Shown here in pieces: positions 42,965 through 52,045 of a stretch of DNA of 64,000 bases. The translations under genes were made by a program, and so were the position numbers. The stretch is from JAGPUQ01 sp050250395. GTDB taxonomy: Bacteria; Pseudomonadota; Gammaproteobacteria; Pseudomonadales; Porticoccaceae. The stretch lies in NCBI GenBank assembly GCA_050250395.1, contig JBFWOQ010000003.1:128347-192346 (forward strand), given 5' to 3'. The first letter of the stretch is position 1, and each line of letters starts with the position of its first letter. The notes beneath the pieces were generated by a model. That model was not told where the DNA came from and made no database searches. It worked only from the letters and a program-made list of their open reading frames with translations.

Positions 42965-45352
42965 TCAGTCCCAGTCCGACATGGTGTCGGGAGCGGCAGG
43001 CTTAATTGCACGCCAACGAGGAAAGCGCTCCAGGTCCGCAACGCCTTTTCTGCCGTTTATTGCATCTGCAAGCGCCGCATAGAGGTTAGCCGTCTCAGCG
43101 TTCAATGTCTGACCGGCATGCGCCAGCAAGGCACCGAAGGACCAGTCGCTGTGGGTATTGCCTGACAGTAAAACCGTCTTGAGCCTCGCCAGGGCTGGCG
43201 CGGAATCCGTGCTGCTCGGCTCGGCTGCCAGCGCCAGCATAAAAGCAACGGGACCAGCCAACTCGCCATTCAAGCCACCGGTGAGCCGCCAAACCGCTCT
43301 GGCATATTCAACGGCTTGATCGACATCGCGATACCGAAGCAGGAGCTGGGCAAAATTGCCGGTGCGGGTGGCGTCGTTGGGATCGAGTTCGAGTGCGCGA
43401 TGGTACAACCGTTCGGCCTCGCCGTAATCCTTGCGGACAGTCCTCATGAGCTTGGCGAAATTGCCGGCGCGGTTGGCGTCGTTGGGATCGAGTTCGAGCG
43501 CGCGGCGGTACAACCGTTCGGCCGCGTCGTAATCCTTGCGAACGCCTGCCATGAAGTTGGCGAAATTGCCGGTATGGAGGGCATGATTGGGATCGAGTTC
43601 GAGCGTGCGGCGGTACAACCGTTCGGCCTCGCCGTAATCCTTACGGATGTCCGCCATGAAGGTGGCGAAATTTCCGGTAAGGTTGGCGTCGTTGGGATCG
43701 AGCTCGAGTGCGCGGCGGTACAACCGTTCGGCCGCGCCGTAATCCTCGCGGATGTCCGCCATGAAGGTGGCGAAATTGCCGGTATGGAGGGCATGGTCGG
43801 GATCGAGCTCGAGCGCGCGGCGGTACAACCGTTCGGCTTCGTCGTAATCCTCGCGGATGTCCGCCATGAAGTTGGCGAGATTGCCGGTATGGATGGCGTG
43901 GGTGGGATCGAGTTCGAGCGCACGGCGGTACAACCGTTCGGCCTCGTCGTAATCCTTGCGGATATCGGCTACGAAGATGGCGAAATTGCCGGTGTTATTG
44001 GCATGACTGGGATCAAGCTCGAGCGCGCGGCGGTACAACCGTTCGGTTTCGTCGTAATCCTTGCGGATAGTCTCCATGAGGCTGGCGAAATTGCCGGTAA
44101 GGTTGGCGCTGCTGGGATCAAGTTCGAGCGCGAGAAGGTACAACCGTTCGGCCTCGTCGTAATCCTTGCGGACAGTCCTCATGAACGAGGCGAAATTCCC
44201 TATCAATTCCGGGCTCTTGGGGAATTGTTTTAACCCCTCGCGATAGATGGCGTCTCGCTTGTTCAGGTCGGATTCCGCCTCTGCTTTAAGCTGCCACAGC
44301 CACCAGTATTGCTGGTGCTCGACGAAGGCCGCAGCGGCCTGCTGCACGGCTCGAACCTCCCTGGCTTGCTCGGCTGTGGCAGCGGACAATGGCTGGTAGA
44401 TCTTTTTTCGCAGTTGTTCGAATTGTTTCCGGTAGCGCTGCCCGCGCGCCCTGGCATGGATTTCGATCTGGCCGGTCAGGTCAGGCAGGTCAAAAATTTC
44501 GCGCAACTGCAGCATGAATTCGTCGAACCCAAGAATGGGCACGAACTTGCCTTTGTGGCGGGCGACAACGTCACGGATCGTATCGTCAGGTTCCGAGTCG
44601 CCTTGCAGGTAGGTCCAGTACAGACTGCCCGGGATTGGATCGACGGCCTTGAGCAAATCCATGAAACTGCCGTCGTTGCCGCCATAACCGATTACCAATG
44701 GTGTGTAGCGAGCGAAGAGATGCTTCAGGGCTCGCTCCCAACCCGCGTCCAGTTGGCTGCTTCCTTGCTGGTCGTTCACTGGGGAGAAGTACAAGTCCCG
44801 GTGAATCTTGGCCACCAGGGGCCGGCGCGGCCGGTCACTGACGAAACCGGCGAGGGCCTCGTGACCGACCACCAAGGGGTGCTTGCCGGCGTAGATGGCC
44901 ATGGCGTCCGCTACCAGGTTATCGAAGTTGGTGGTCACGACAATCTTGTGGCGCGAGCTGTCGAGTATCTGGGCGAGGACGGAATAGCCGAAGCTGGGTT
45001 GGGCGCCGTCCATGGTCTTTTCCAGATCGGCATAGCCCTCTTGGGGATCGTCCCGGAAACGGCGCTGAAATACCTGTGGGTAAAACCTGGCTGCCTGCTT
45101 GTAGTCGAATCCACTGATACCCAGGTTCTCTTCCGTGGCCCACTCCCCCAGAGTCTGGTCAGTGTGGCAGAGTCGGGAATACAATTCGCCCAGCCAACGC
45201 TCCACCAATATGGCGCCTGCCGGAATCCCTGAACTCACCGAGGCCCCGGCCCCCAGAATGAACAGGAAGGCGCGGTCGTCCATGGTCCGATGGATGCGCT
45301 TGACCTGATCCAGCAATCCTCGGCTGGTCCAACTCTCAAGGGTATCGGTCAC
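42965..45352 (-). CDS. SIR2-like domain protein with long TPR array
   Basis: A 795-residue protein. Residues about 28-290 form a SIR2-like fold with the nucleotide-binding GAGASVSSGIPAG (34-46), VVTTNFDNLV (Asn about 142) and AKIHRDL (His about 184), the Asn/His pair used by NAD-cleaving SIR2-type defence effectors. Then come eight near-identical 35-residue TPR-like repeats (about 385-664) with a degenerate ninth, and a helical C-terminus. GTG 45350-45352, five nucleotides after AGGAG, is a better start than upstream TTG 45367. Similar SIR2-TPR proteins act as abortive-infection NADases; that role here is inference. It stands alone in an accessory region. Confidence 0.8.
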   Translation of the reverse strand: MTDTLESWTSRGLLDQVKRIHRTMDDRAFLFILGAGASVSSGIPAGAILVERWLGELYSRLCHTDQTLGEWATEENLGISGFDYKQAARFYPQVFQRRFRDDPQEGYADLEKTMDGAQPSFGYSVLAQILDSSRHKIVVTTNFDNLVADAMAIYAGKHPLVVGHEALAGFVSDRPRRPLVAKIHRDLYFSPVNDQQGSSQLDAGWERALKHLFARYTPLVIGYGGNDGSFMDLLKAVDPIPGSLYWTYLQGDSEPDDTIRDVVARHKGKFVPILGFDEFMLQLREIFDLPDLTGQIEIHARARGQRYRKQFEQLRKKIYQPLSAATAEQAREVRAVQQAAAAFVEHQQYWWLWQLKAEAESDLNKRDAIYREGLKQFPKSPELIGNFASFMRTVRKDYDEAERLYLLALELDPSSANLTGNFASLMETIRKDYDETERLYRRALELDPSHANNTGNFAIFVADIRKDYDEAERLYRRALELDPTHAIHTGNLANFMADIREDYDEAERLYRRALELDPDHALHTGNFATFMADIREDYGAAERLYRRALELDPNDANLTGNFATFMADIRKDYGEAERLYRRTLELDPNHALHTGNFANFMAGVRKDYDAAERLYRRALELDPNDANRAGNFAKLMRTVRKDYGEAERLYHRALELDPNDATRTGNFAQLLLRYRDVDQAVEYARAVWRLTGGLNGELAGPVAFMLALAAEPSSTDSAPALARLKTVLLSGNTHSDWSFGALLAHAGQTLNAETANLYAALADAINGRKGVADLERFPRWRAIKPAAPDTMSDWD
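43361..44200 (-). repeat. Eight tandem 105-bp coding repeats
   Basis: Eight in-phase 105-bp units inside the SIR2-TPR gene, each encoding GNFAxFMAxIRxDYxEAERLYRRALELDPxxAxxT. The DNA itself is nearly identical between units (for example the recurrent cggtacaaccgttcgg), so expansion or contraction by recombination is likely recent. Differences cluster at the last few codons of each unit. Confidence 0.95.
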
Positions 45353-45848
45353 TCTATCTCCTGACAAGTTGCGTTATGGCCAAATTGTAGCTTGGTTTCC
45401 CACCTTTACCCGCCCGCTGCCCAAGTTCGGGAGCAGGAGTGGTTACCTTCACGGCGGCGGCATTCAATTTTCTGCGAATCGACAAGTTGGAGCGACCATG
45501 GCAAACATCAGGGCAATCAAGGGAAAAATGGCGGGCGACAGGAAAAAACTACCGAGGTTGAGGAAATCGATCAATTGATGGAATTTTCAGCAATACGCTG
45601 GCTGGCTGGAATCGTCACCGAAAATCAATCTCACCTCGCCACATGAGATCAGGTAAAAAGCGGTTGATGGAATCCGAATGCACAGGGGCTCGTAATGCCG
45701 CCAACTATGGGTTCACTGTGATGCTCTGCGCGAGAACTCACGGCGCTCCCCCGGGACCCATCCCTTCCCTCGTTGGCGCATTTGCCCCTTTTTCGCGATG
45801 CTAAAATGCCAACATTTTCCGTATTCCTTCCTTCAAGAGAGTTGTCTT
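45353..45848. other. Intergenic region between SIR2-TPR and first monooxygenase
   Basis: 496 nt, AT-richer than the core genome. A 69-codon open frame at 45369-45578 on the plus strand has no recognisable domain and I do not call it. The region must hold divergent promoters; no repeat or RNA gene was recognised. Confidence 0.4.
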
Positions 45849-47474
45849 ATGCCCAACCAGTACGATGCCATTATTATCGGAGCCGGCATTGCCGGCATGT
45901 ACCAACTGCTCAAACTACGGGAGGCGGGGTTTTCCGTCAGAGTCTATGAAACCGGTAGTGATGTAGGCGGCACCTGGTACTGGAATCGCTATCCCGGTTG
46001 CCGGTTCGATTCTGAAAGTTATTCCTATGGCTATTCGTTTTCAGAGGAGCTATTGCAGGAATGGGATTGGGTTGAGCACTTTTCGCCGCAGCCGGACAAC
46101 CTTCGCTATTTGAATCTGGTCGCCGACAAATTCGATTTGCGCAGGGATATTCAGTTCGACAGTCGCGTCAGCGCGGCCACCTATGACGAAGCCGGCAAGC
46201 AATGGCGGATTGCGTTGGAAGATGGCAGCACCGCGCAAGCCAGATACCTGATCTCCGCTACCGGGCCACTGTCGGCCCACCAAATGCCGAATATTGCAGG
46301 CATTGATAGTTATAGAGGCCCGTCCTGGCACACCGCCCGCTGGCCCCAGGACCCGGATGGCTTTGGCGGCAGTAAAGAAATTGATTTCACCGGCAAACGG
46401 GTGGCGGTGATCGGTACCGGCGCCAGTGGCGTGCAGGTAATTCAGGAAGTGGCGAAAGCCGCCGGTGAGTTATTTGTCTTTCAGCGTCACCCCAACTGGT
46501 GCGCACCTTTGCACAACAGCCTGATTACCGATGCTGAGCAGAAGCAAATAAAAGCCAGCTACCCTGAAATATTCAAGAAGTGCAGCGAAACATTCGGCAA
46601 TTTTTTGCATAGCCCGGATCCCCGCCTGGCCGTCGATACGCCACCGGAAGAGCGGGAGGCATTCTTCGAAAAGCTCTATGCCGAAAGGGGATTTGGCATC
46701 GCCCTGGCCAATTTCCGGGACATCATGATCGACCCGAAAGCCAATGAAATGATCAGTGATTTCATTGCCACAAAAATTCGTGAGCGAGTCAACGACCCAG
46801 AGGTGGCGGAAAAACTGATTCCAAAGAATCACGGCTTCGGCACTCGCCGCGTGCCGCTGGAGACCCATTATTATGAAGTTTACAACCAGGACAATGTCAC
46901 CCTGGTCGATATCATGGCAACGCCTATCGAACGGGTGACCGGCACCGGCATCAAAACCAGCGCAAGGGATTATGAGCTGGACATGATCATTTACGCCACG
47001 GGGTTCGATCCGGTGACCGGGGCCTTGAACCGAATTGATATCCGCGGCATCGGTGGTGAAAAGCTCAAGGACACCTGGGCCGATGGCCCCCGCACCTATC
47101 TGGGCTTGCAGGCGCCGGGCTTTCCCAATCTGCTGACCCTGGTAGGGCCTCACAACGGTGCCAGCCTGTGCAATATCCCCCGCTGTATCGAGCAAAATGT
47201 CGAGTGGGTAACAGACCTGATGAAATATATGCGCGACAGAAAGCTGTCCACCATTGAACCGAGCAGGGAAGCGGTCGAGGCGTGGACGGCACATTGCGAT
47301 GAGGCGGCGGCGCGAACACTGTTTCCTACCGCGGATTCCTGGTTTATGGGGGTCAATCGCAACAATCCGGATCGCAAGCGCACCTTCATGCTCTATGCCG
47401 GTGGCGTACCCAAATACAATGCCAGGTGCGATGCGGTTGCGGCGAACAACTACGAGGGCTTTGTGCTCAGATAG
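45849..47474 (+). CDS. Type I Baeyer-Villiger monooxygenase, cyclohexanone monooxygenase-like
   Basis: A 541-residue FAD/NADPH enzyme inserting oxygen next to a ketone. It has the FAD-binding GAGIAG (11-16), the Baeyer-Villiger fingerprint YRGPSWHTARWP (about 156-166) and the NADPH-binding GTGASG (189-194), plus GGTWYWNRYPGCRFDSESYSY. It resembles the cyclic-ketone class and the monooxygenase at 60.0-61.7 kb. ATG 45849 follows AAGAGAG. Codon use and base composition look AT-richer than the core genes, suggesting acquisition. Substrate unknown. Confidence 0.9.
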   Translation: MPNQYDAIIIGAGIAGMYQLLKLREAGFSVRVYETGSDVGGTWYWNRYPGCRFDSESYSYGYSFSEELLQEWDWVEHFSPQPDNLRYLNLVADKFDLRRDIQFDSRVSAATYDEAGKQWRIALEDGSTAQARYLISATGPLSAHQMPNIAGIDSYRGPSWHTARWPQDPDGFGGSKEIDFTGKRVAVIGTGASGVQVIQEVAKAAGELFVFQRHPNWCAPLHNSLITDAEQKQIKASYPEIFKKCSETFGNFLHSPDPRLAVDTPPEEREAFFEKLYAERGFGIALANFRDIMIDPKANEMISDFIATKIRERVNDPEVAEKLIPKNHGFGTRRVPLETHYYEVYNQDNVTLVDIMATPIERVTGTGIKTSARDYELDMIIYATGFDPVTGALNRIDIRGIGGEKLKDTWADGPRTYLGLQAPGFPNLLTLVGPHNGASLCNIPRCIEQNVEWVTDLMKYMRDRKLSTIEPSREAVEAWTAHCDEAAARTLFPTADSWFMGVNRNNPDRKRTFMLYAGGVPKYNARCDAVAANNYEGFVLR

Positions 47475-47640
47475 TGTGGCCCGAGCCATGGCTGTGGCAG
47501 CGCTGTTTGATCTGTTCGGGGTCGAGGTGACACCCGTCGCGCATAATGCGCGACACTGGGGCCGCGGGATTTTAGAGTGAGCGATCTTCATTGCGCGCGT
47601 CCGCGCATCCCGCGCCGGCAGAAGTGGAGCTTCGCAAGCC

Positions 47641-48915
47641 ATGACATTTGAATCCGCCCCCTTCGACTTGGCCCTGCGCCTCGCCGTGGCGCTGGCGCTG
47701 GGTCTTCTGGTCGGCGCCGAGCGCGGCTGGAAGAGTCGCGAACTCGGCGAGGGACGCCGTGTCGCGGGCCTGCGCACCTTTGGCCTCACCGGTCTGCTCG
47801 GCGGCGTGGCTGGGCTGCTCGCCAACGATCTGGGTCCGCTGTCCATCGGGCTTCTCTTCATCGGACTGGCGATCCTGCTGGCGGTGGCCTATGCCCGTAC
47901 CACGCCCCTAGATCCGGATGCGAATATCAGCATCACCACCATGGTGGCGCTGCTGCTCACCTTCGCGCTCGGCGCGCTGGCCACTCACTTCGACATGGCG
48001 CTGGCGGCAGCGGCCGCCGTGGTGGCGACCCTGCTGCTCGACCTGAAGGCGACCCTGCATGGCTGGCTGGCGAAGGTTGAAGAGGAGGAGCTCTCCGCGC
48101 TGCTGCGCCTGTTGTTGATTTCGGTGGTGGTGCTGCCCTTTCTGCCCAACGGGAATTTTGGGCCCTGGCAGGCGCTCAATCCCTATGTGCTGTGGTGGAT
48201 GGTGGTACTGATCTCGGCCATCTCCTTCTGCGGTTATGTCGCGGTCAAGCTGCTCGGGCAGCGCCGGGGTGTGGCACTGACCGCACTGCTCTCCGGGCTG
48301 GTCTCGTCCACCGCCCTCACTCTGCATTTCTCGCGCCTGGCCCGGCACCAACCGGCCAACGGCTCGCTGCTGGCGGGCGGGATCCTGTTCTCATGTGCCG
48401 CCATGCCGCCGCGCCTTCTGCTGGTGGCGCTGGTGTTGCACGCCGATCTGGCCCGGGCTCTGCTGCTGCCCTTTGCCACCATGGAAATCCTGATCCTGCT
48501 GCCGGCCCTGTACTGGTGGTACCGGGCGAACCACGACCACGCGCTGGATACCGGCCATCTGAACAACCCGATCGAACTCAAGGCCGCGCTCGGCTTTGGT
48601 GTGCTGCTGAGCATGGTGATGCTGGCGAGTGCCGCCGCCCGACAGGCGGTCGGTGACGAGGCGCTGCTCGCGGTGGCGCTGATCTCGGGGATCGCCGATG
48701 TCGACGCCATCACCGCCTCGCTCAGCCACCTGAGCCTGACCGAAGTGAGCGCTGCCACGGCACTCACCGGCATCGTCCTGGCGGCGGCCAGCAACAATCT
48801 GTCCAAGTCGACCATGGCGGTCCTGATCGGCGGCAGGAGCATCGGGTGGCGCGTAGCCGTGCCCCTGATGGTTTCCGCGGCTGTCGCGGTCGCGCTCCTC
48901 CCGGTATGGCACTGA
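47641..48915 (+). CDS. MgtC-family / DUF4010 membrane protein
   Basis: A 424-residue integral membrane protein with about twelve hydrophobic segments. The N-terminal part carries the MgtC/SapB-like start LALGLLVGAERGWKSRE and RTFGLTGLLGG; the C-terminal part resembles the DUF4010 region (LSGLVSSTALTLHFSR, ISGIADVDAITASLSHLS, NNLSKSTMAVLIGG). MgtC proteins modulate Mg homeostasis and virulence, but this fused class has no settled function. It stands alone between a monooxygenase and a VIT-type gene. Confidence 0.82.
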   Translation: MTFESAPFDLALRLAVALALGLLVGAERGWKSRELGEGRRVAGLRTFGLTGLLGGVAGLLANDLGPLSIGLLFIGLAILLAVAYARTTPLDPDANISITTMVALLLTFALGALATHFDMALAAAAAVVATLLLDLKATLHGWLAKVEEEELSALLRLLLISVVVLPFLPNGNFGPWQALNPYVLWWMVVLISAISFCGYVAVKLLGQRRGVALTALLSGLVSSTALTLHFSRLARHQPANGSLLAGGILFSCAAMPPRLLLVALVLHADLARALLLPFATMEILILLPALYWWYRANHDHALDTGHLNNPIELKAALGFGVLLSMVMLASAAARQAVGDEALLAVALISGIADVDAITASLSHLSLTEVSAATALTGIVLAAASNNLSKSTMAVLIGGRSIGWRVAVPLMVSAAVAVALLPVWH

Positions 48916-49053
48916 GCCGCCGGTTGTGATTGAACAGTTTACTGCTTCGAGGACCATCTCCTTCGCGGAAAGTATCCTTCGCGCAATAGCTGCCACCTCA
49001 GCGCAAGGCCAATCCGCAACCCTGCCCTTTTTGACTACCGGAAGAACTTGCCA

Positions 49054-49749
49054 ATGCGATACATCCACTGGGAATTCCATCGCTCGGACCGGACTGGCTG
49101 GCTCCGCGCTGCGGTATTGGGCGCAAACGACGGCACCATCTCGGTGGCGAGTCTCGTGGTCGGCGTCGCCGCCGCCGGACAGACACAGAGCAGCGTCCTG
49201 CTCACCGCGATTGCGGGACTGGTAGCCGGCGCCATGTCGATGGCCGCCGGCGAATACGTATCGGTCCAGTCGCAGCGCGACACCGAGCACGCGGATATCG
49301 AGCGGGAAAAGCGCGAACTCGCAGAAGAACCCGAGCGCGAAGCGGTGGAGCTTGCCGAAATCTATGAGCAGCGCGGCCTCGATCCGGAGCTGGCGCGGCA
49401 AGTAGCCGCGCAACTGACGGCAAAGGACGCGCTCGGTGCACACATCCGCGATGAGCTGGGCATTACCGAAGTCCTGCGTGCGCGGCCGATCCAAGCGGCC
49501 CTCATCTCGGCCTTGTCGTTCGCCGTGGGCGCCATCGTGCCCGTGGTTGCCGCGGCACTGTCACCGCCGGCGCGCCTGGTGGAGATCGGATCGGCAACGG
49601 CACTGGGAAGTCTGGTGATCCTGGGCGGCGCCGCCGCCTACGCCGGGGGCGCGCCGATTGCGCGCGGCGCGCTGCGGGTGGCCTTCTGGGGTGCGCTCGC
49701 GATGGCCATCACGGCGGCCGCCGGTCAGCTCTTTGGTGCTGCTGCCTGA
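49054..49749 (+). CDS. VIT1/CCC1-family transporter
   Basis: A 231-residue membrane protein with the VIT family start GWLRAAVLGANDGTISVASLVVG and GLVAGAMSMAAGEYVSVQSQRDTE, a charged cytoplasmic helix bundle in the middle (EREKRELAEEPEREAVELAEIY) and three C-terminal helices. Plant VIT1 and yeast CCC1 move Fe or Mn; bacterial members are presumed metal exporters. ATG 49054 is 6 nt inside a TTG alternative. It converges with the bufferin operon, which is also metal-related. Confidence 0.88.
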   Translation: MRYIHWEFHRSDRTGWLRAAVLGANDGTISVASLVVGVAAAGQTQSSVLLTAIAGLVAGAMSMAAGEYVSVQSQRDTEHADIEREKRELAEEPEREAVELAEIYEQRGLDPELARQVAAQLTAKDALGAHIRDELGITEVLRARPIQAALISALSFAVGAIVPVVAAALSPPARLVEIGSATALGSLVILGGAAAYAGGAPIARGALRVAFWGALAMAITAAAGQLFGAAA

Positions 49750-49776
49750 CGGACGACGCGCGAGCAATCCGCACCA

Positions 49777-50562
49777 TCAGAGCGCGTCGATCACCCATCC
49801 TGCGTTGATCCAGTGCTGCAAATAGCCCACCGCGCGGGCGGGTACTTCCTCCGCCGCGAACCGGTCGCACCACCGCTCGCAGACGGCGCTGAACCTGGCC
49901 CCGGCGCGAAATTGGTCCAACCCGAAGGCTTCAGCTTCCGTCAGGACGCGGAACAGGATTTTGAGGTCGTGCCGCCACACCAGCCAGGGCCGGGATTGCG
50001 CTTGCCGCTCCAGAACCGGCGGTGCTTCCTCCGCATTCAGTGCAAGCCACAGGTCCGGCGCGTTGGTGTGCAGATCGAGCCGGACCAGGGACGGATGAAA
50101 GTGCAGGCGCAAGGCGGGCCAGCGGTCGGGAGCGATGGCGCCCAGCCGCGCGCTGTCGATGGCGATCGCATCGGGCGCGTCAAAAGCGTGGCACTGGGCC
50201 CACTCGAAACACGCCAGTTCGGCAAGCTCGCGGTGCGGCGCATACACCGGATGAACGGCGAGAAACGCGGCCAGCTCGGCGCCAAACCAGCGCAGGGAAA
50301 AATTGCGGGACGGGTGTTCAGCGAGATAGGCATGCACCAGGCGCCGGAATTCATCGTCGCCAAGGTAGGCATGAAGGCCGGAGAAATCGGCGTCCAGCGC
50401 CTCCACCAGACGCGCCCGGTAGGCTTCGGCATAGACGCCGACCTGGATTGCGGGCGCGATTCGCGCATTGGCGGCGATCAGGTGTTCGATGGACCGATCG
50501 GGATCGCGCAGAAAGCCCTGCACGGCAGCCTGCAATTCCGCCAGACCCACGACTTCACTCAC
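49777..50562 (-). CDS. bufC: Bufferin-type RiPP recognition partner BufC (DUF2063)
   Basis: A 261-residue DUF2063/HvfC-BufC protein. The N-terminal domain (LQAAVQGFLRDPDR, VGVYAEAYRARLVEALDADFSGLHAYLGDD, HPSRNFSLRWFGAELAAFL) is the RiPP-recognition-like helical part; the C-terminal half is a beta-rich partner domain. In the characterised systems it delivers the precursor to the multinuclear iron oxidase. It overlaps bufB by 4 nt. Confidence 0.88.
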   Translation of the reverse strand: MSEVVGLAELQAAVQGFLRDPDRSIEHLIAANARIAPAIQVGVYAEAYRARLVEALDADFSGLHAYLGDDEFRRLVHAYLAEHPSRNFSLRWFGAELAAFLAVHPVYAPHRELAELACFEWAQCHAFDAPDAIAIDSARLGAIAPDRWPALRLHFHPSLVRLDLHTNAPDLWLALNAEEAPPVLERQAQSRPWLVWRHDLKILFRVLTEAEAFGLDQFRAGARFSAVCERWCDRFAAEEVPARAVGYLQHWINAGWVIDAL

Positions 50563-51440
50563 GCCCCTTGCCTCCGCTTCGCGACCGCACTGACACTGGC
50601 GCCGTCACTGGCCTGAGCCGCGTGTCGGCGGGCAATATCGAGTTCGGCGAGCAGTTCGCCCAGCGCGGGAATGTTGTCGTCGCGCTCGATCATGGTGGGA
50701 ACGACACCAAAGCGGCGCACCGCGGCTTCATACAACGACCAGACCGCGTCGATGACGGGATGGTCGTGGGTATCGACGATATGGGTGCCCAGATTCAGGT
50801 GGCCGGCGAGATGGAATTGCCGCACCCGGTCGGTCGGAATGCCGTCGAGATAGGCCAGCGAATCGAAACCGTGATTGTAGGCACTCACATAAATATTGTT
50901 GATGTCGAGCAGGATCAGGCAGTCGGCTTCGGTGGCGACGGCGGCGAGAAATTCCCACTCGGACATGACGGATGCGTTGTAGGTCAGATAGCTGGAGACA
51001 TTTTCCAGCAGAATCTGCCGACCGAGAAAGTCCTGCACCTGCCGCACCCGTGCAACGACGTGCCGCAACGCTTCTTCGGTGTAGGGCAGCGGCAGCAGGT
51101 CGTGCAGATTCAGACCGTCCACCCCGGTCCAGCACAGATGATCGGACAACCAGGCCGGCTGGATGCGCTCGATCAGCGCCTTGATCTCGGCGAGGTAAGC
51201 GCGATTGAGCGGATCCGAACTGCCGATCGACAACGAAACCCCGTGCATGACCATGGGGTAGAGCGCGCGGATACGATCGAGGTAATGGAGCGGTTTGCCG
51301 CCGGGAACGAGATAGTTTTCGGTGAGGATTTCAAACCAATCGACCGCCGGTCGCTCGGCAAGAATGGTCTCGTAATGCTGACGCCGCAGCCCCAGGCCAA
51401 AGCCCTGGATAGTGCCGGTACCCATGCCTTTGTGTTCCAT
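50559..51440 (-). CDS. bufB: Multinuclear non-heme iron oxidase BufB (DUF692)
   Basis: A 293-residue TIM-barrel MNIO/DUF692 enzyme. It belongs to the family of MbnB that modifies precursor-peptide cysteines. Metal-ligand segments are visible: MHGVSLSIGS, SDHLCWTG, ILLENVSSYL, LDINNIYVSAYNHGFD, HLAGH and DTHDHPV. In bufferin systems it converts core cysteines to copper-binding thiooxazole-type heterocycles. It lies between the bufA precursor and bufC in one operon. Confidence 0.9.
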   Translation of the reverse strand: MEHKGMGTGTIQGFGLGLRRQHYETILAERPAVDWFEILTENYLVPGGKPLHYLDRIRALYPMVMHGVSLSIGSSDPLNRAYLAEIKALIERIQPAWLSDHLCWTGVDGLNLHDLLPLPYTEEALRHVVARVRQVQDFLGRQILLENVSSYLTYNASVMSEWEFLAAVATEADCLILLDINNIYVSAYNHGFDSLAYLDGIPTDRVRQFHLAGHLNLGTHIVDTHDHPVIDAVWSLYEAAVRRFGVVPTMIERDDNIPALGELLAELDIARRHAAQASDGASVSAVAKRRQGA

Positions 51441-51531
51441 CGGATGTCGCTATCCAGAACTGGCCACGGTGACCGTGCGGGGGCGGATGCACTCCGCGCT
51501 CCGCACGGCGATTTCAGGCTGTCGCCTCGAT

Positions 51532-51792
51532 TTATTCGACGACTTTCCCACCTTTGGCGGTGCATTCAGCCGCGGTCATGGCTTTAAAGCCCACGCCCTT
51601 GCAGCTGTTCTGCCCCTTGCAGGCATTCTGCGCGGTCTTGCAGTCGGAGGTTCCCTTGCAGGAGTTGACACCGCCACAGTGAACCTTGGCTTCGGTGGTG
51701 CCAGTGGGTTCGGCGGCGAACGTTGCGCCGCTGGTGAACAGGGCAGCCGCGGCGGCCGCCAGCATCAAGCCGCGAACATTTTCGATTTTCAT
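51532..51792 (-). CDS. bufA: Bufferin-like precursor BufA (Cys-rich, signal peptide)
   Basis: An 86-residue secreted precursor. A Sec signal peptide (MKIENVRGLMLAAAAAALFT to TFA) is followed by a cysteine-rich part containing VHCGGVNSCKGTSDC, NACKGQNSCKGVGF and a last Cys in AAECTAKGG, six cysteines in all. The CxGxNSCKG pattern is that of BufA2/DUF2282-type bufferins, ribosomal peptides that bind copper in the periplasm after cysteine modification. GGAGAG precedes ATG 51790-51792. It heads bufA-bufB-bufC, with 91 nt to bufB. Confidence 0.88.
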   Translation of the reverse strand: MKIENVRGLMLAAAAAALFTSGATFAAEPTGTTEAKVHCGGVNSCKGTSDCKTAQNACKGQNSCKGVGFKAMTAAECTAKGGKVVE

Positions 51793-51906
51793 AGCGTAAC
51801 TCTCCATCGTGTAAAAACAGGACGACTCGGTTGAAACCGGGCGACATGATCGCAACTGCATGATCAACGACGGCGCGCGGCGGTCAGCATCCTCGGATTC
51901 CATTGT

Positions 51907-51948
51907 CGTCGACTGATTGTCGACGACTGATTGTCGACGACTGGGTTT
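51907..51948. repeat. Three tandem 14-bp units
   Basis: Units cgtcgactgattgt, cgacgactgattgt and cgacgactgggttt, each containing or abutting a GTCGAC palindrome, about 115 nt upstream of bufA. They could be operator-like or chance slippage. Confidence 0.75.
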
Positions 51949-51985
51949 GCCGCGGATGCCGGGCATTAGTCCGACCAAGACCCCG

Positions 51986-52045
51986 ATAGTTTCAGTGACG
52001 CGAAAATAGTTTCAGTGACACGAAAGCAGCTTCAGTGAGACAAAA
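51986..52045. repeat. Three tandem 20-bp units
   Basis: Units atagtttcagtgacgcgaaa, atagtttcagtgacacgaaa and gcagcttcagtgagacaaaa in direct array. The first two differ at one base; the third is diverged. They lie in the gap upstream of bufA and before the divergent gene at 52238. Confidence 0.8.

Noticed and set aside
43361..44200. Regularly spaced repeats resembling a CRISPR array
   Set aside because: The 105-bp units are contiguous coding repeats in phase with a TPR protein, with no unique spacers and no cas genes.
43316..44233. 305-codon plus-strand open frame with regular internal repeats
   Set aside because: It is the antisense of the TPR repeats; the periodicity is inherited from the minus-strand gene, which has clear domains and a ribosome site.
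45369..45578. 69-codon plus-strand open frame upstream of the first monooxygenase
   Set aside because: No domain, poor ribosome site and overlap with the presumed divergent promoter region.
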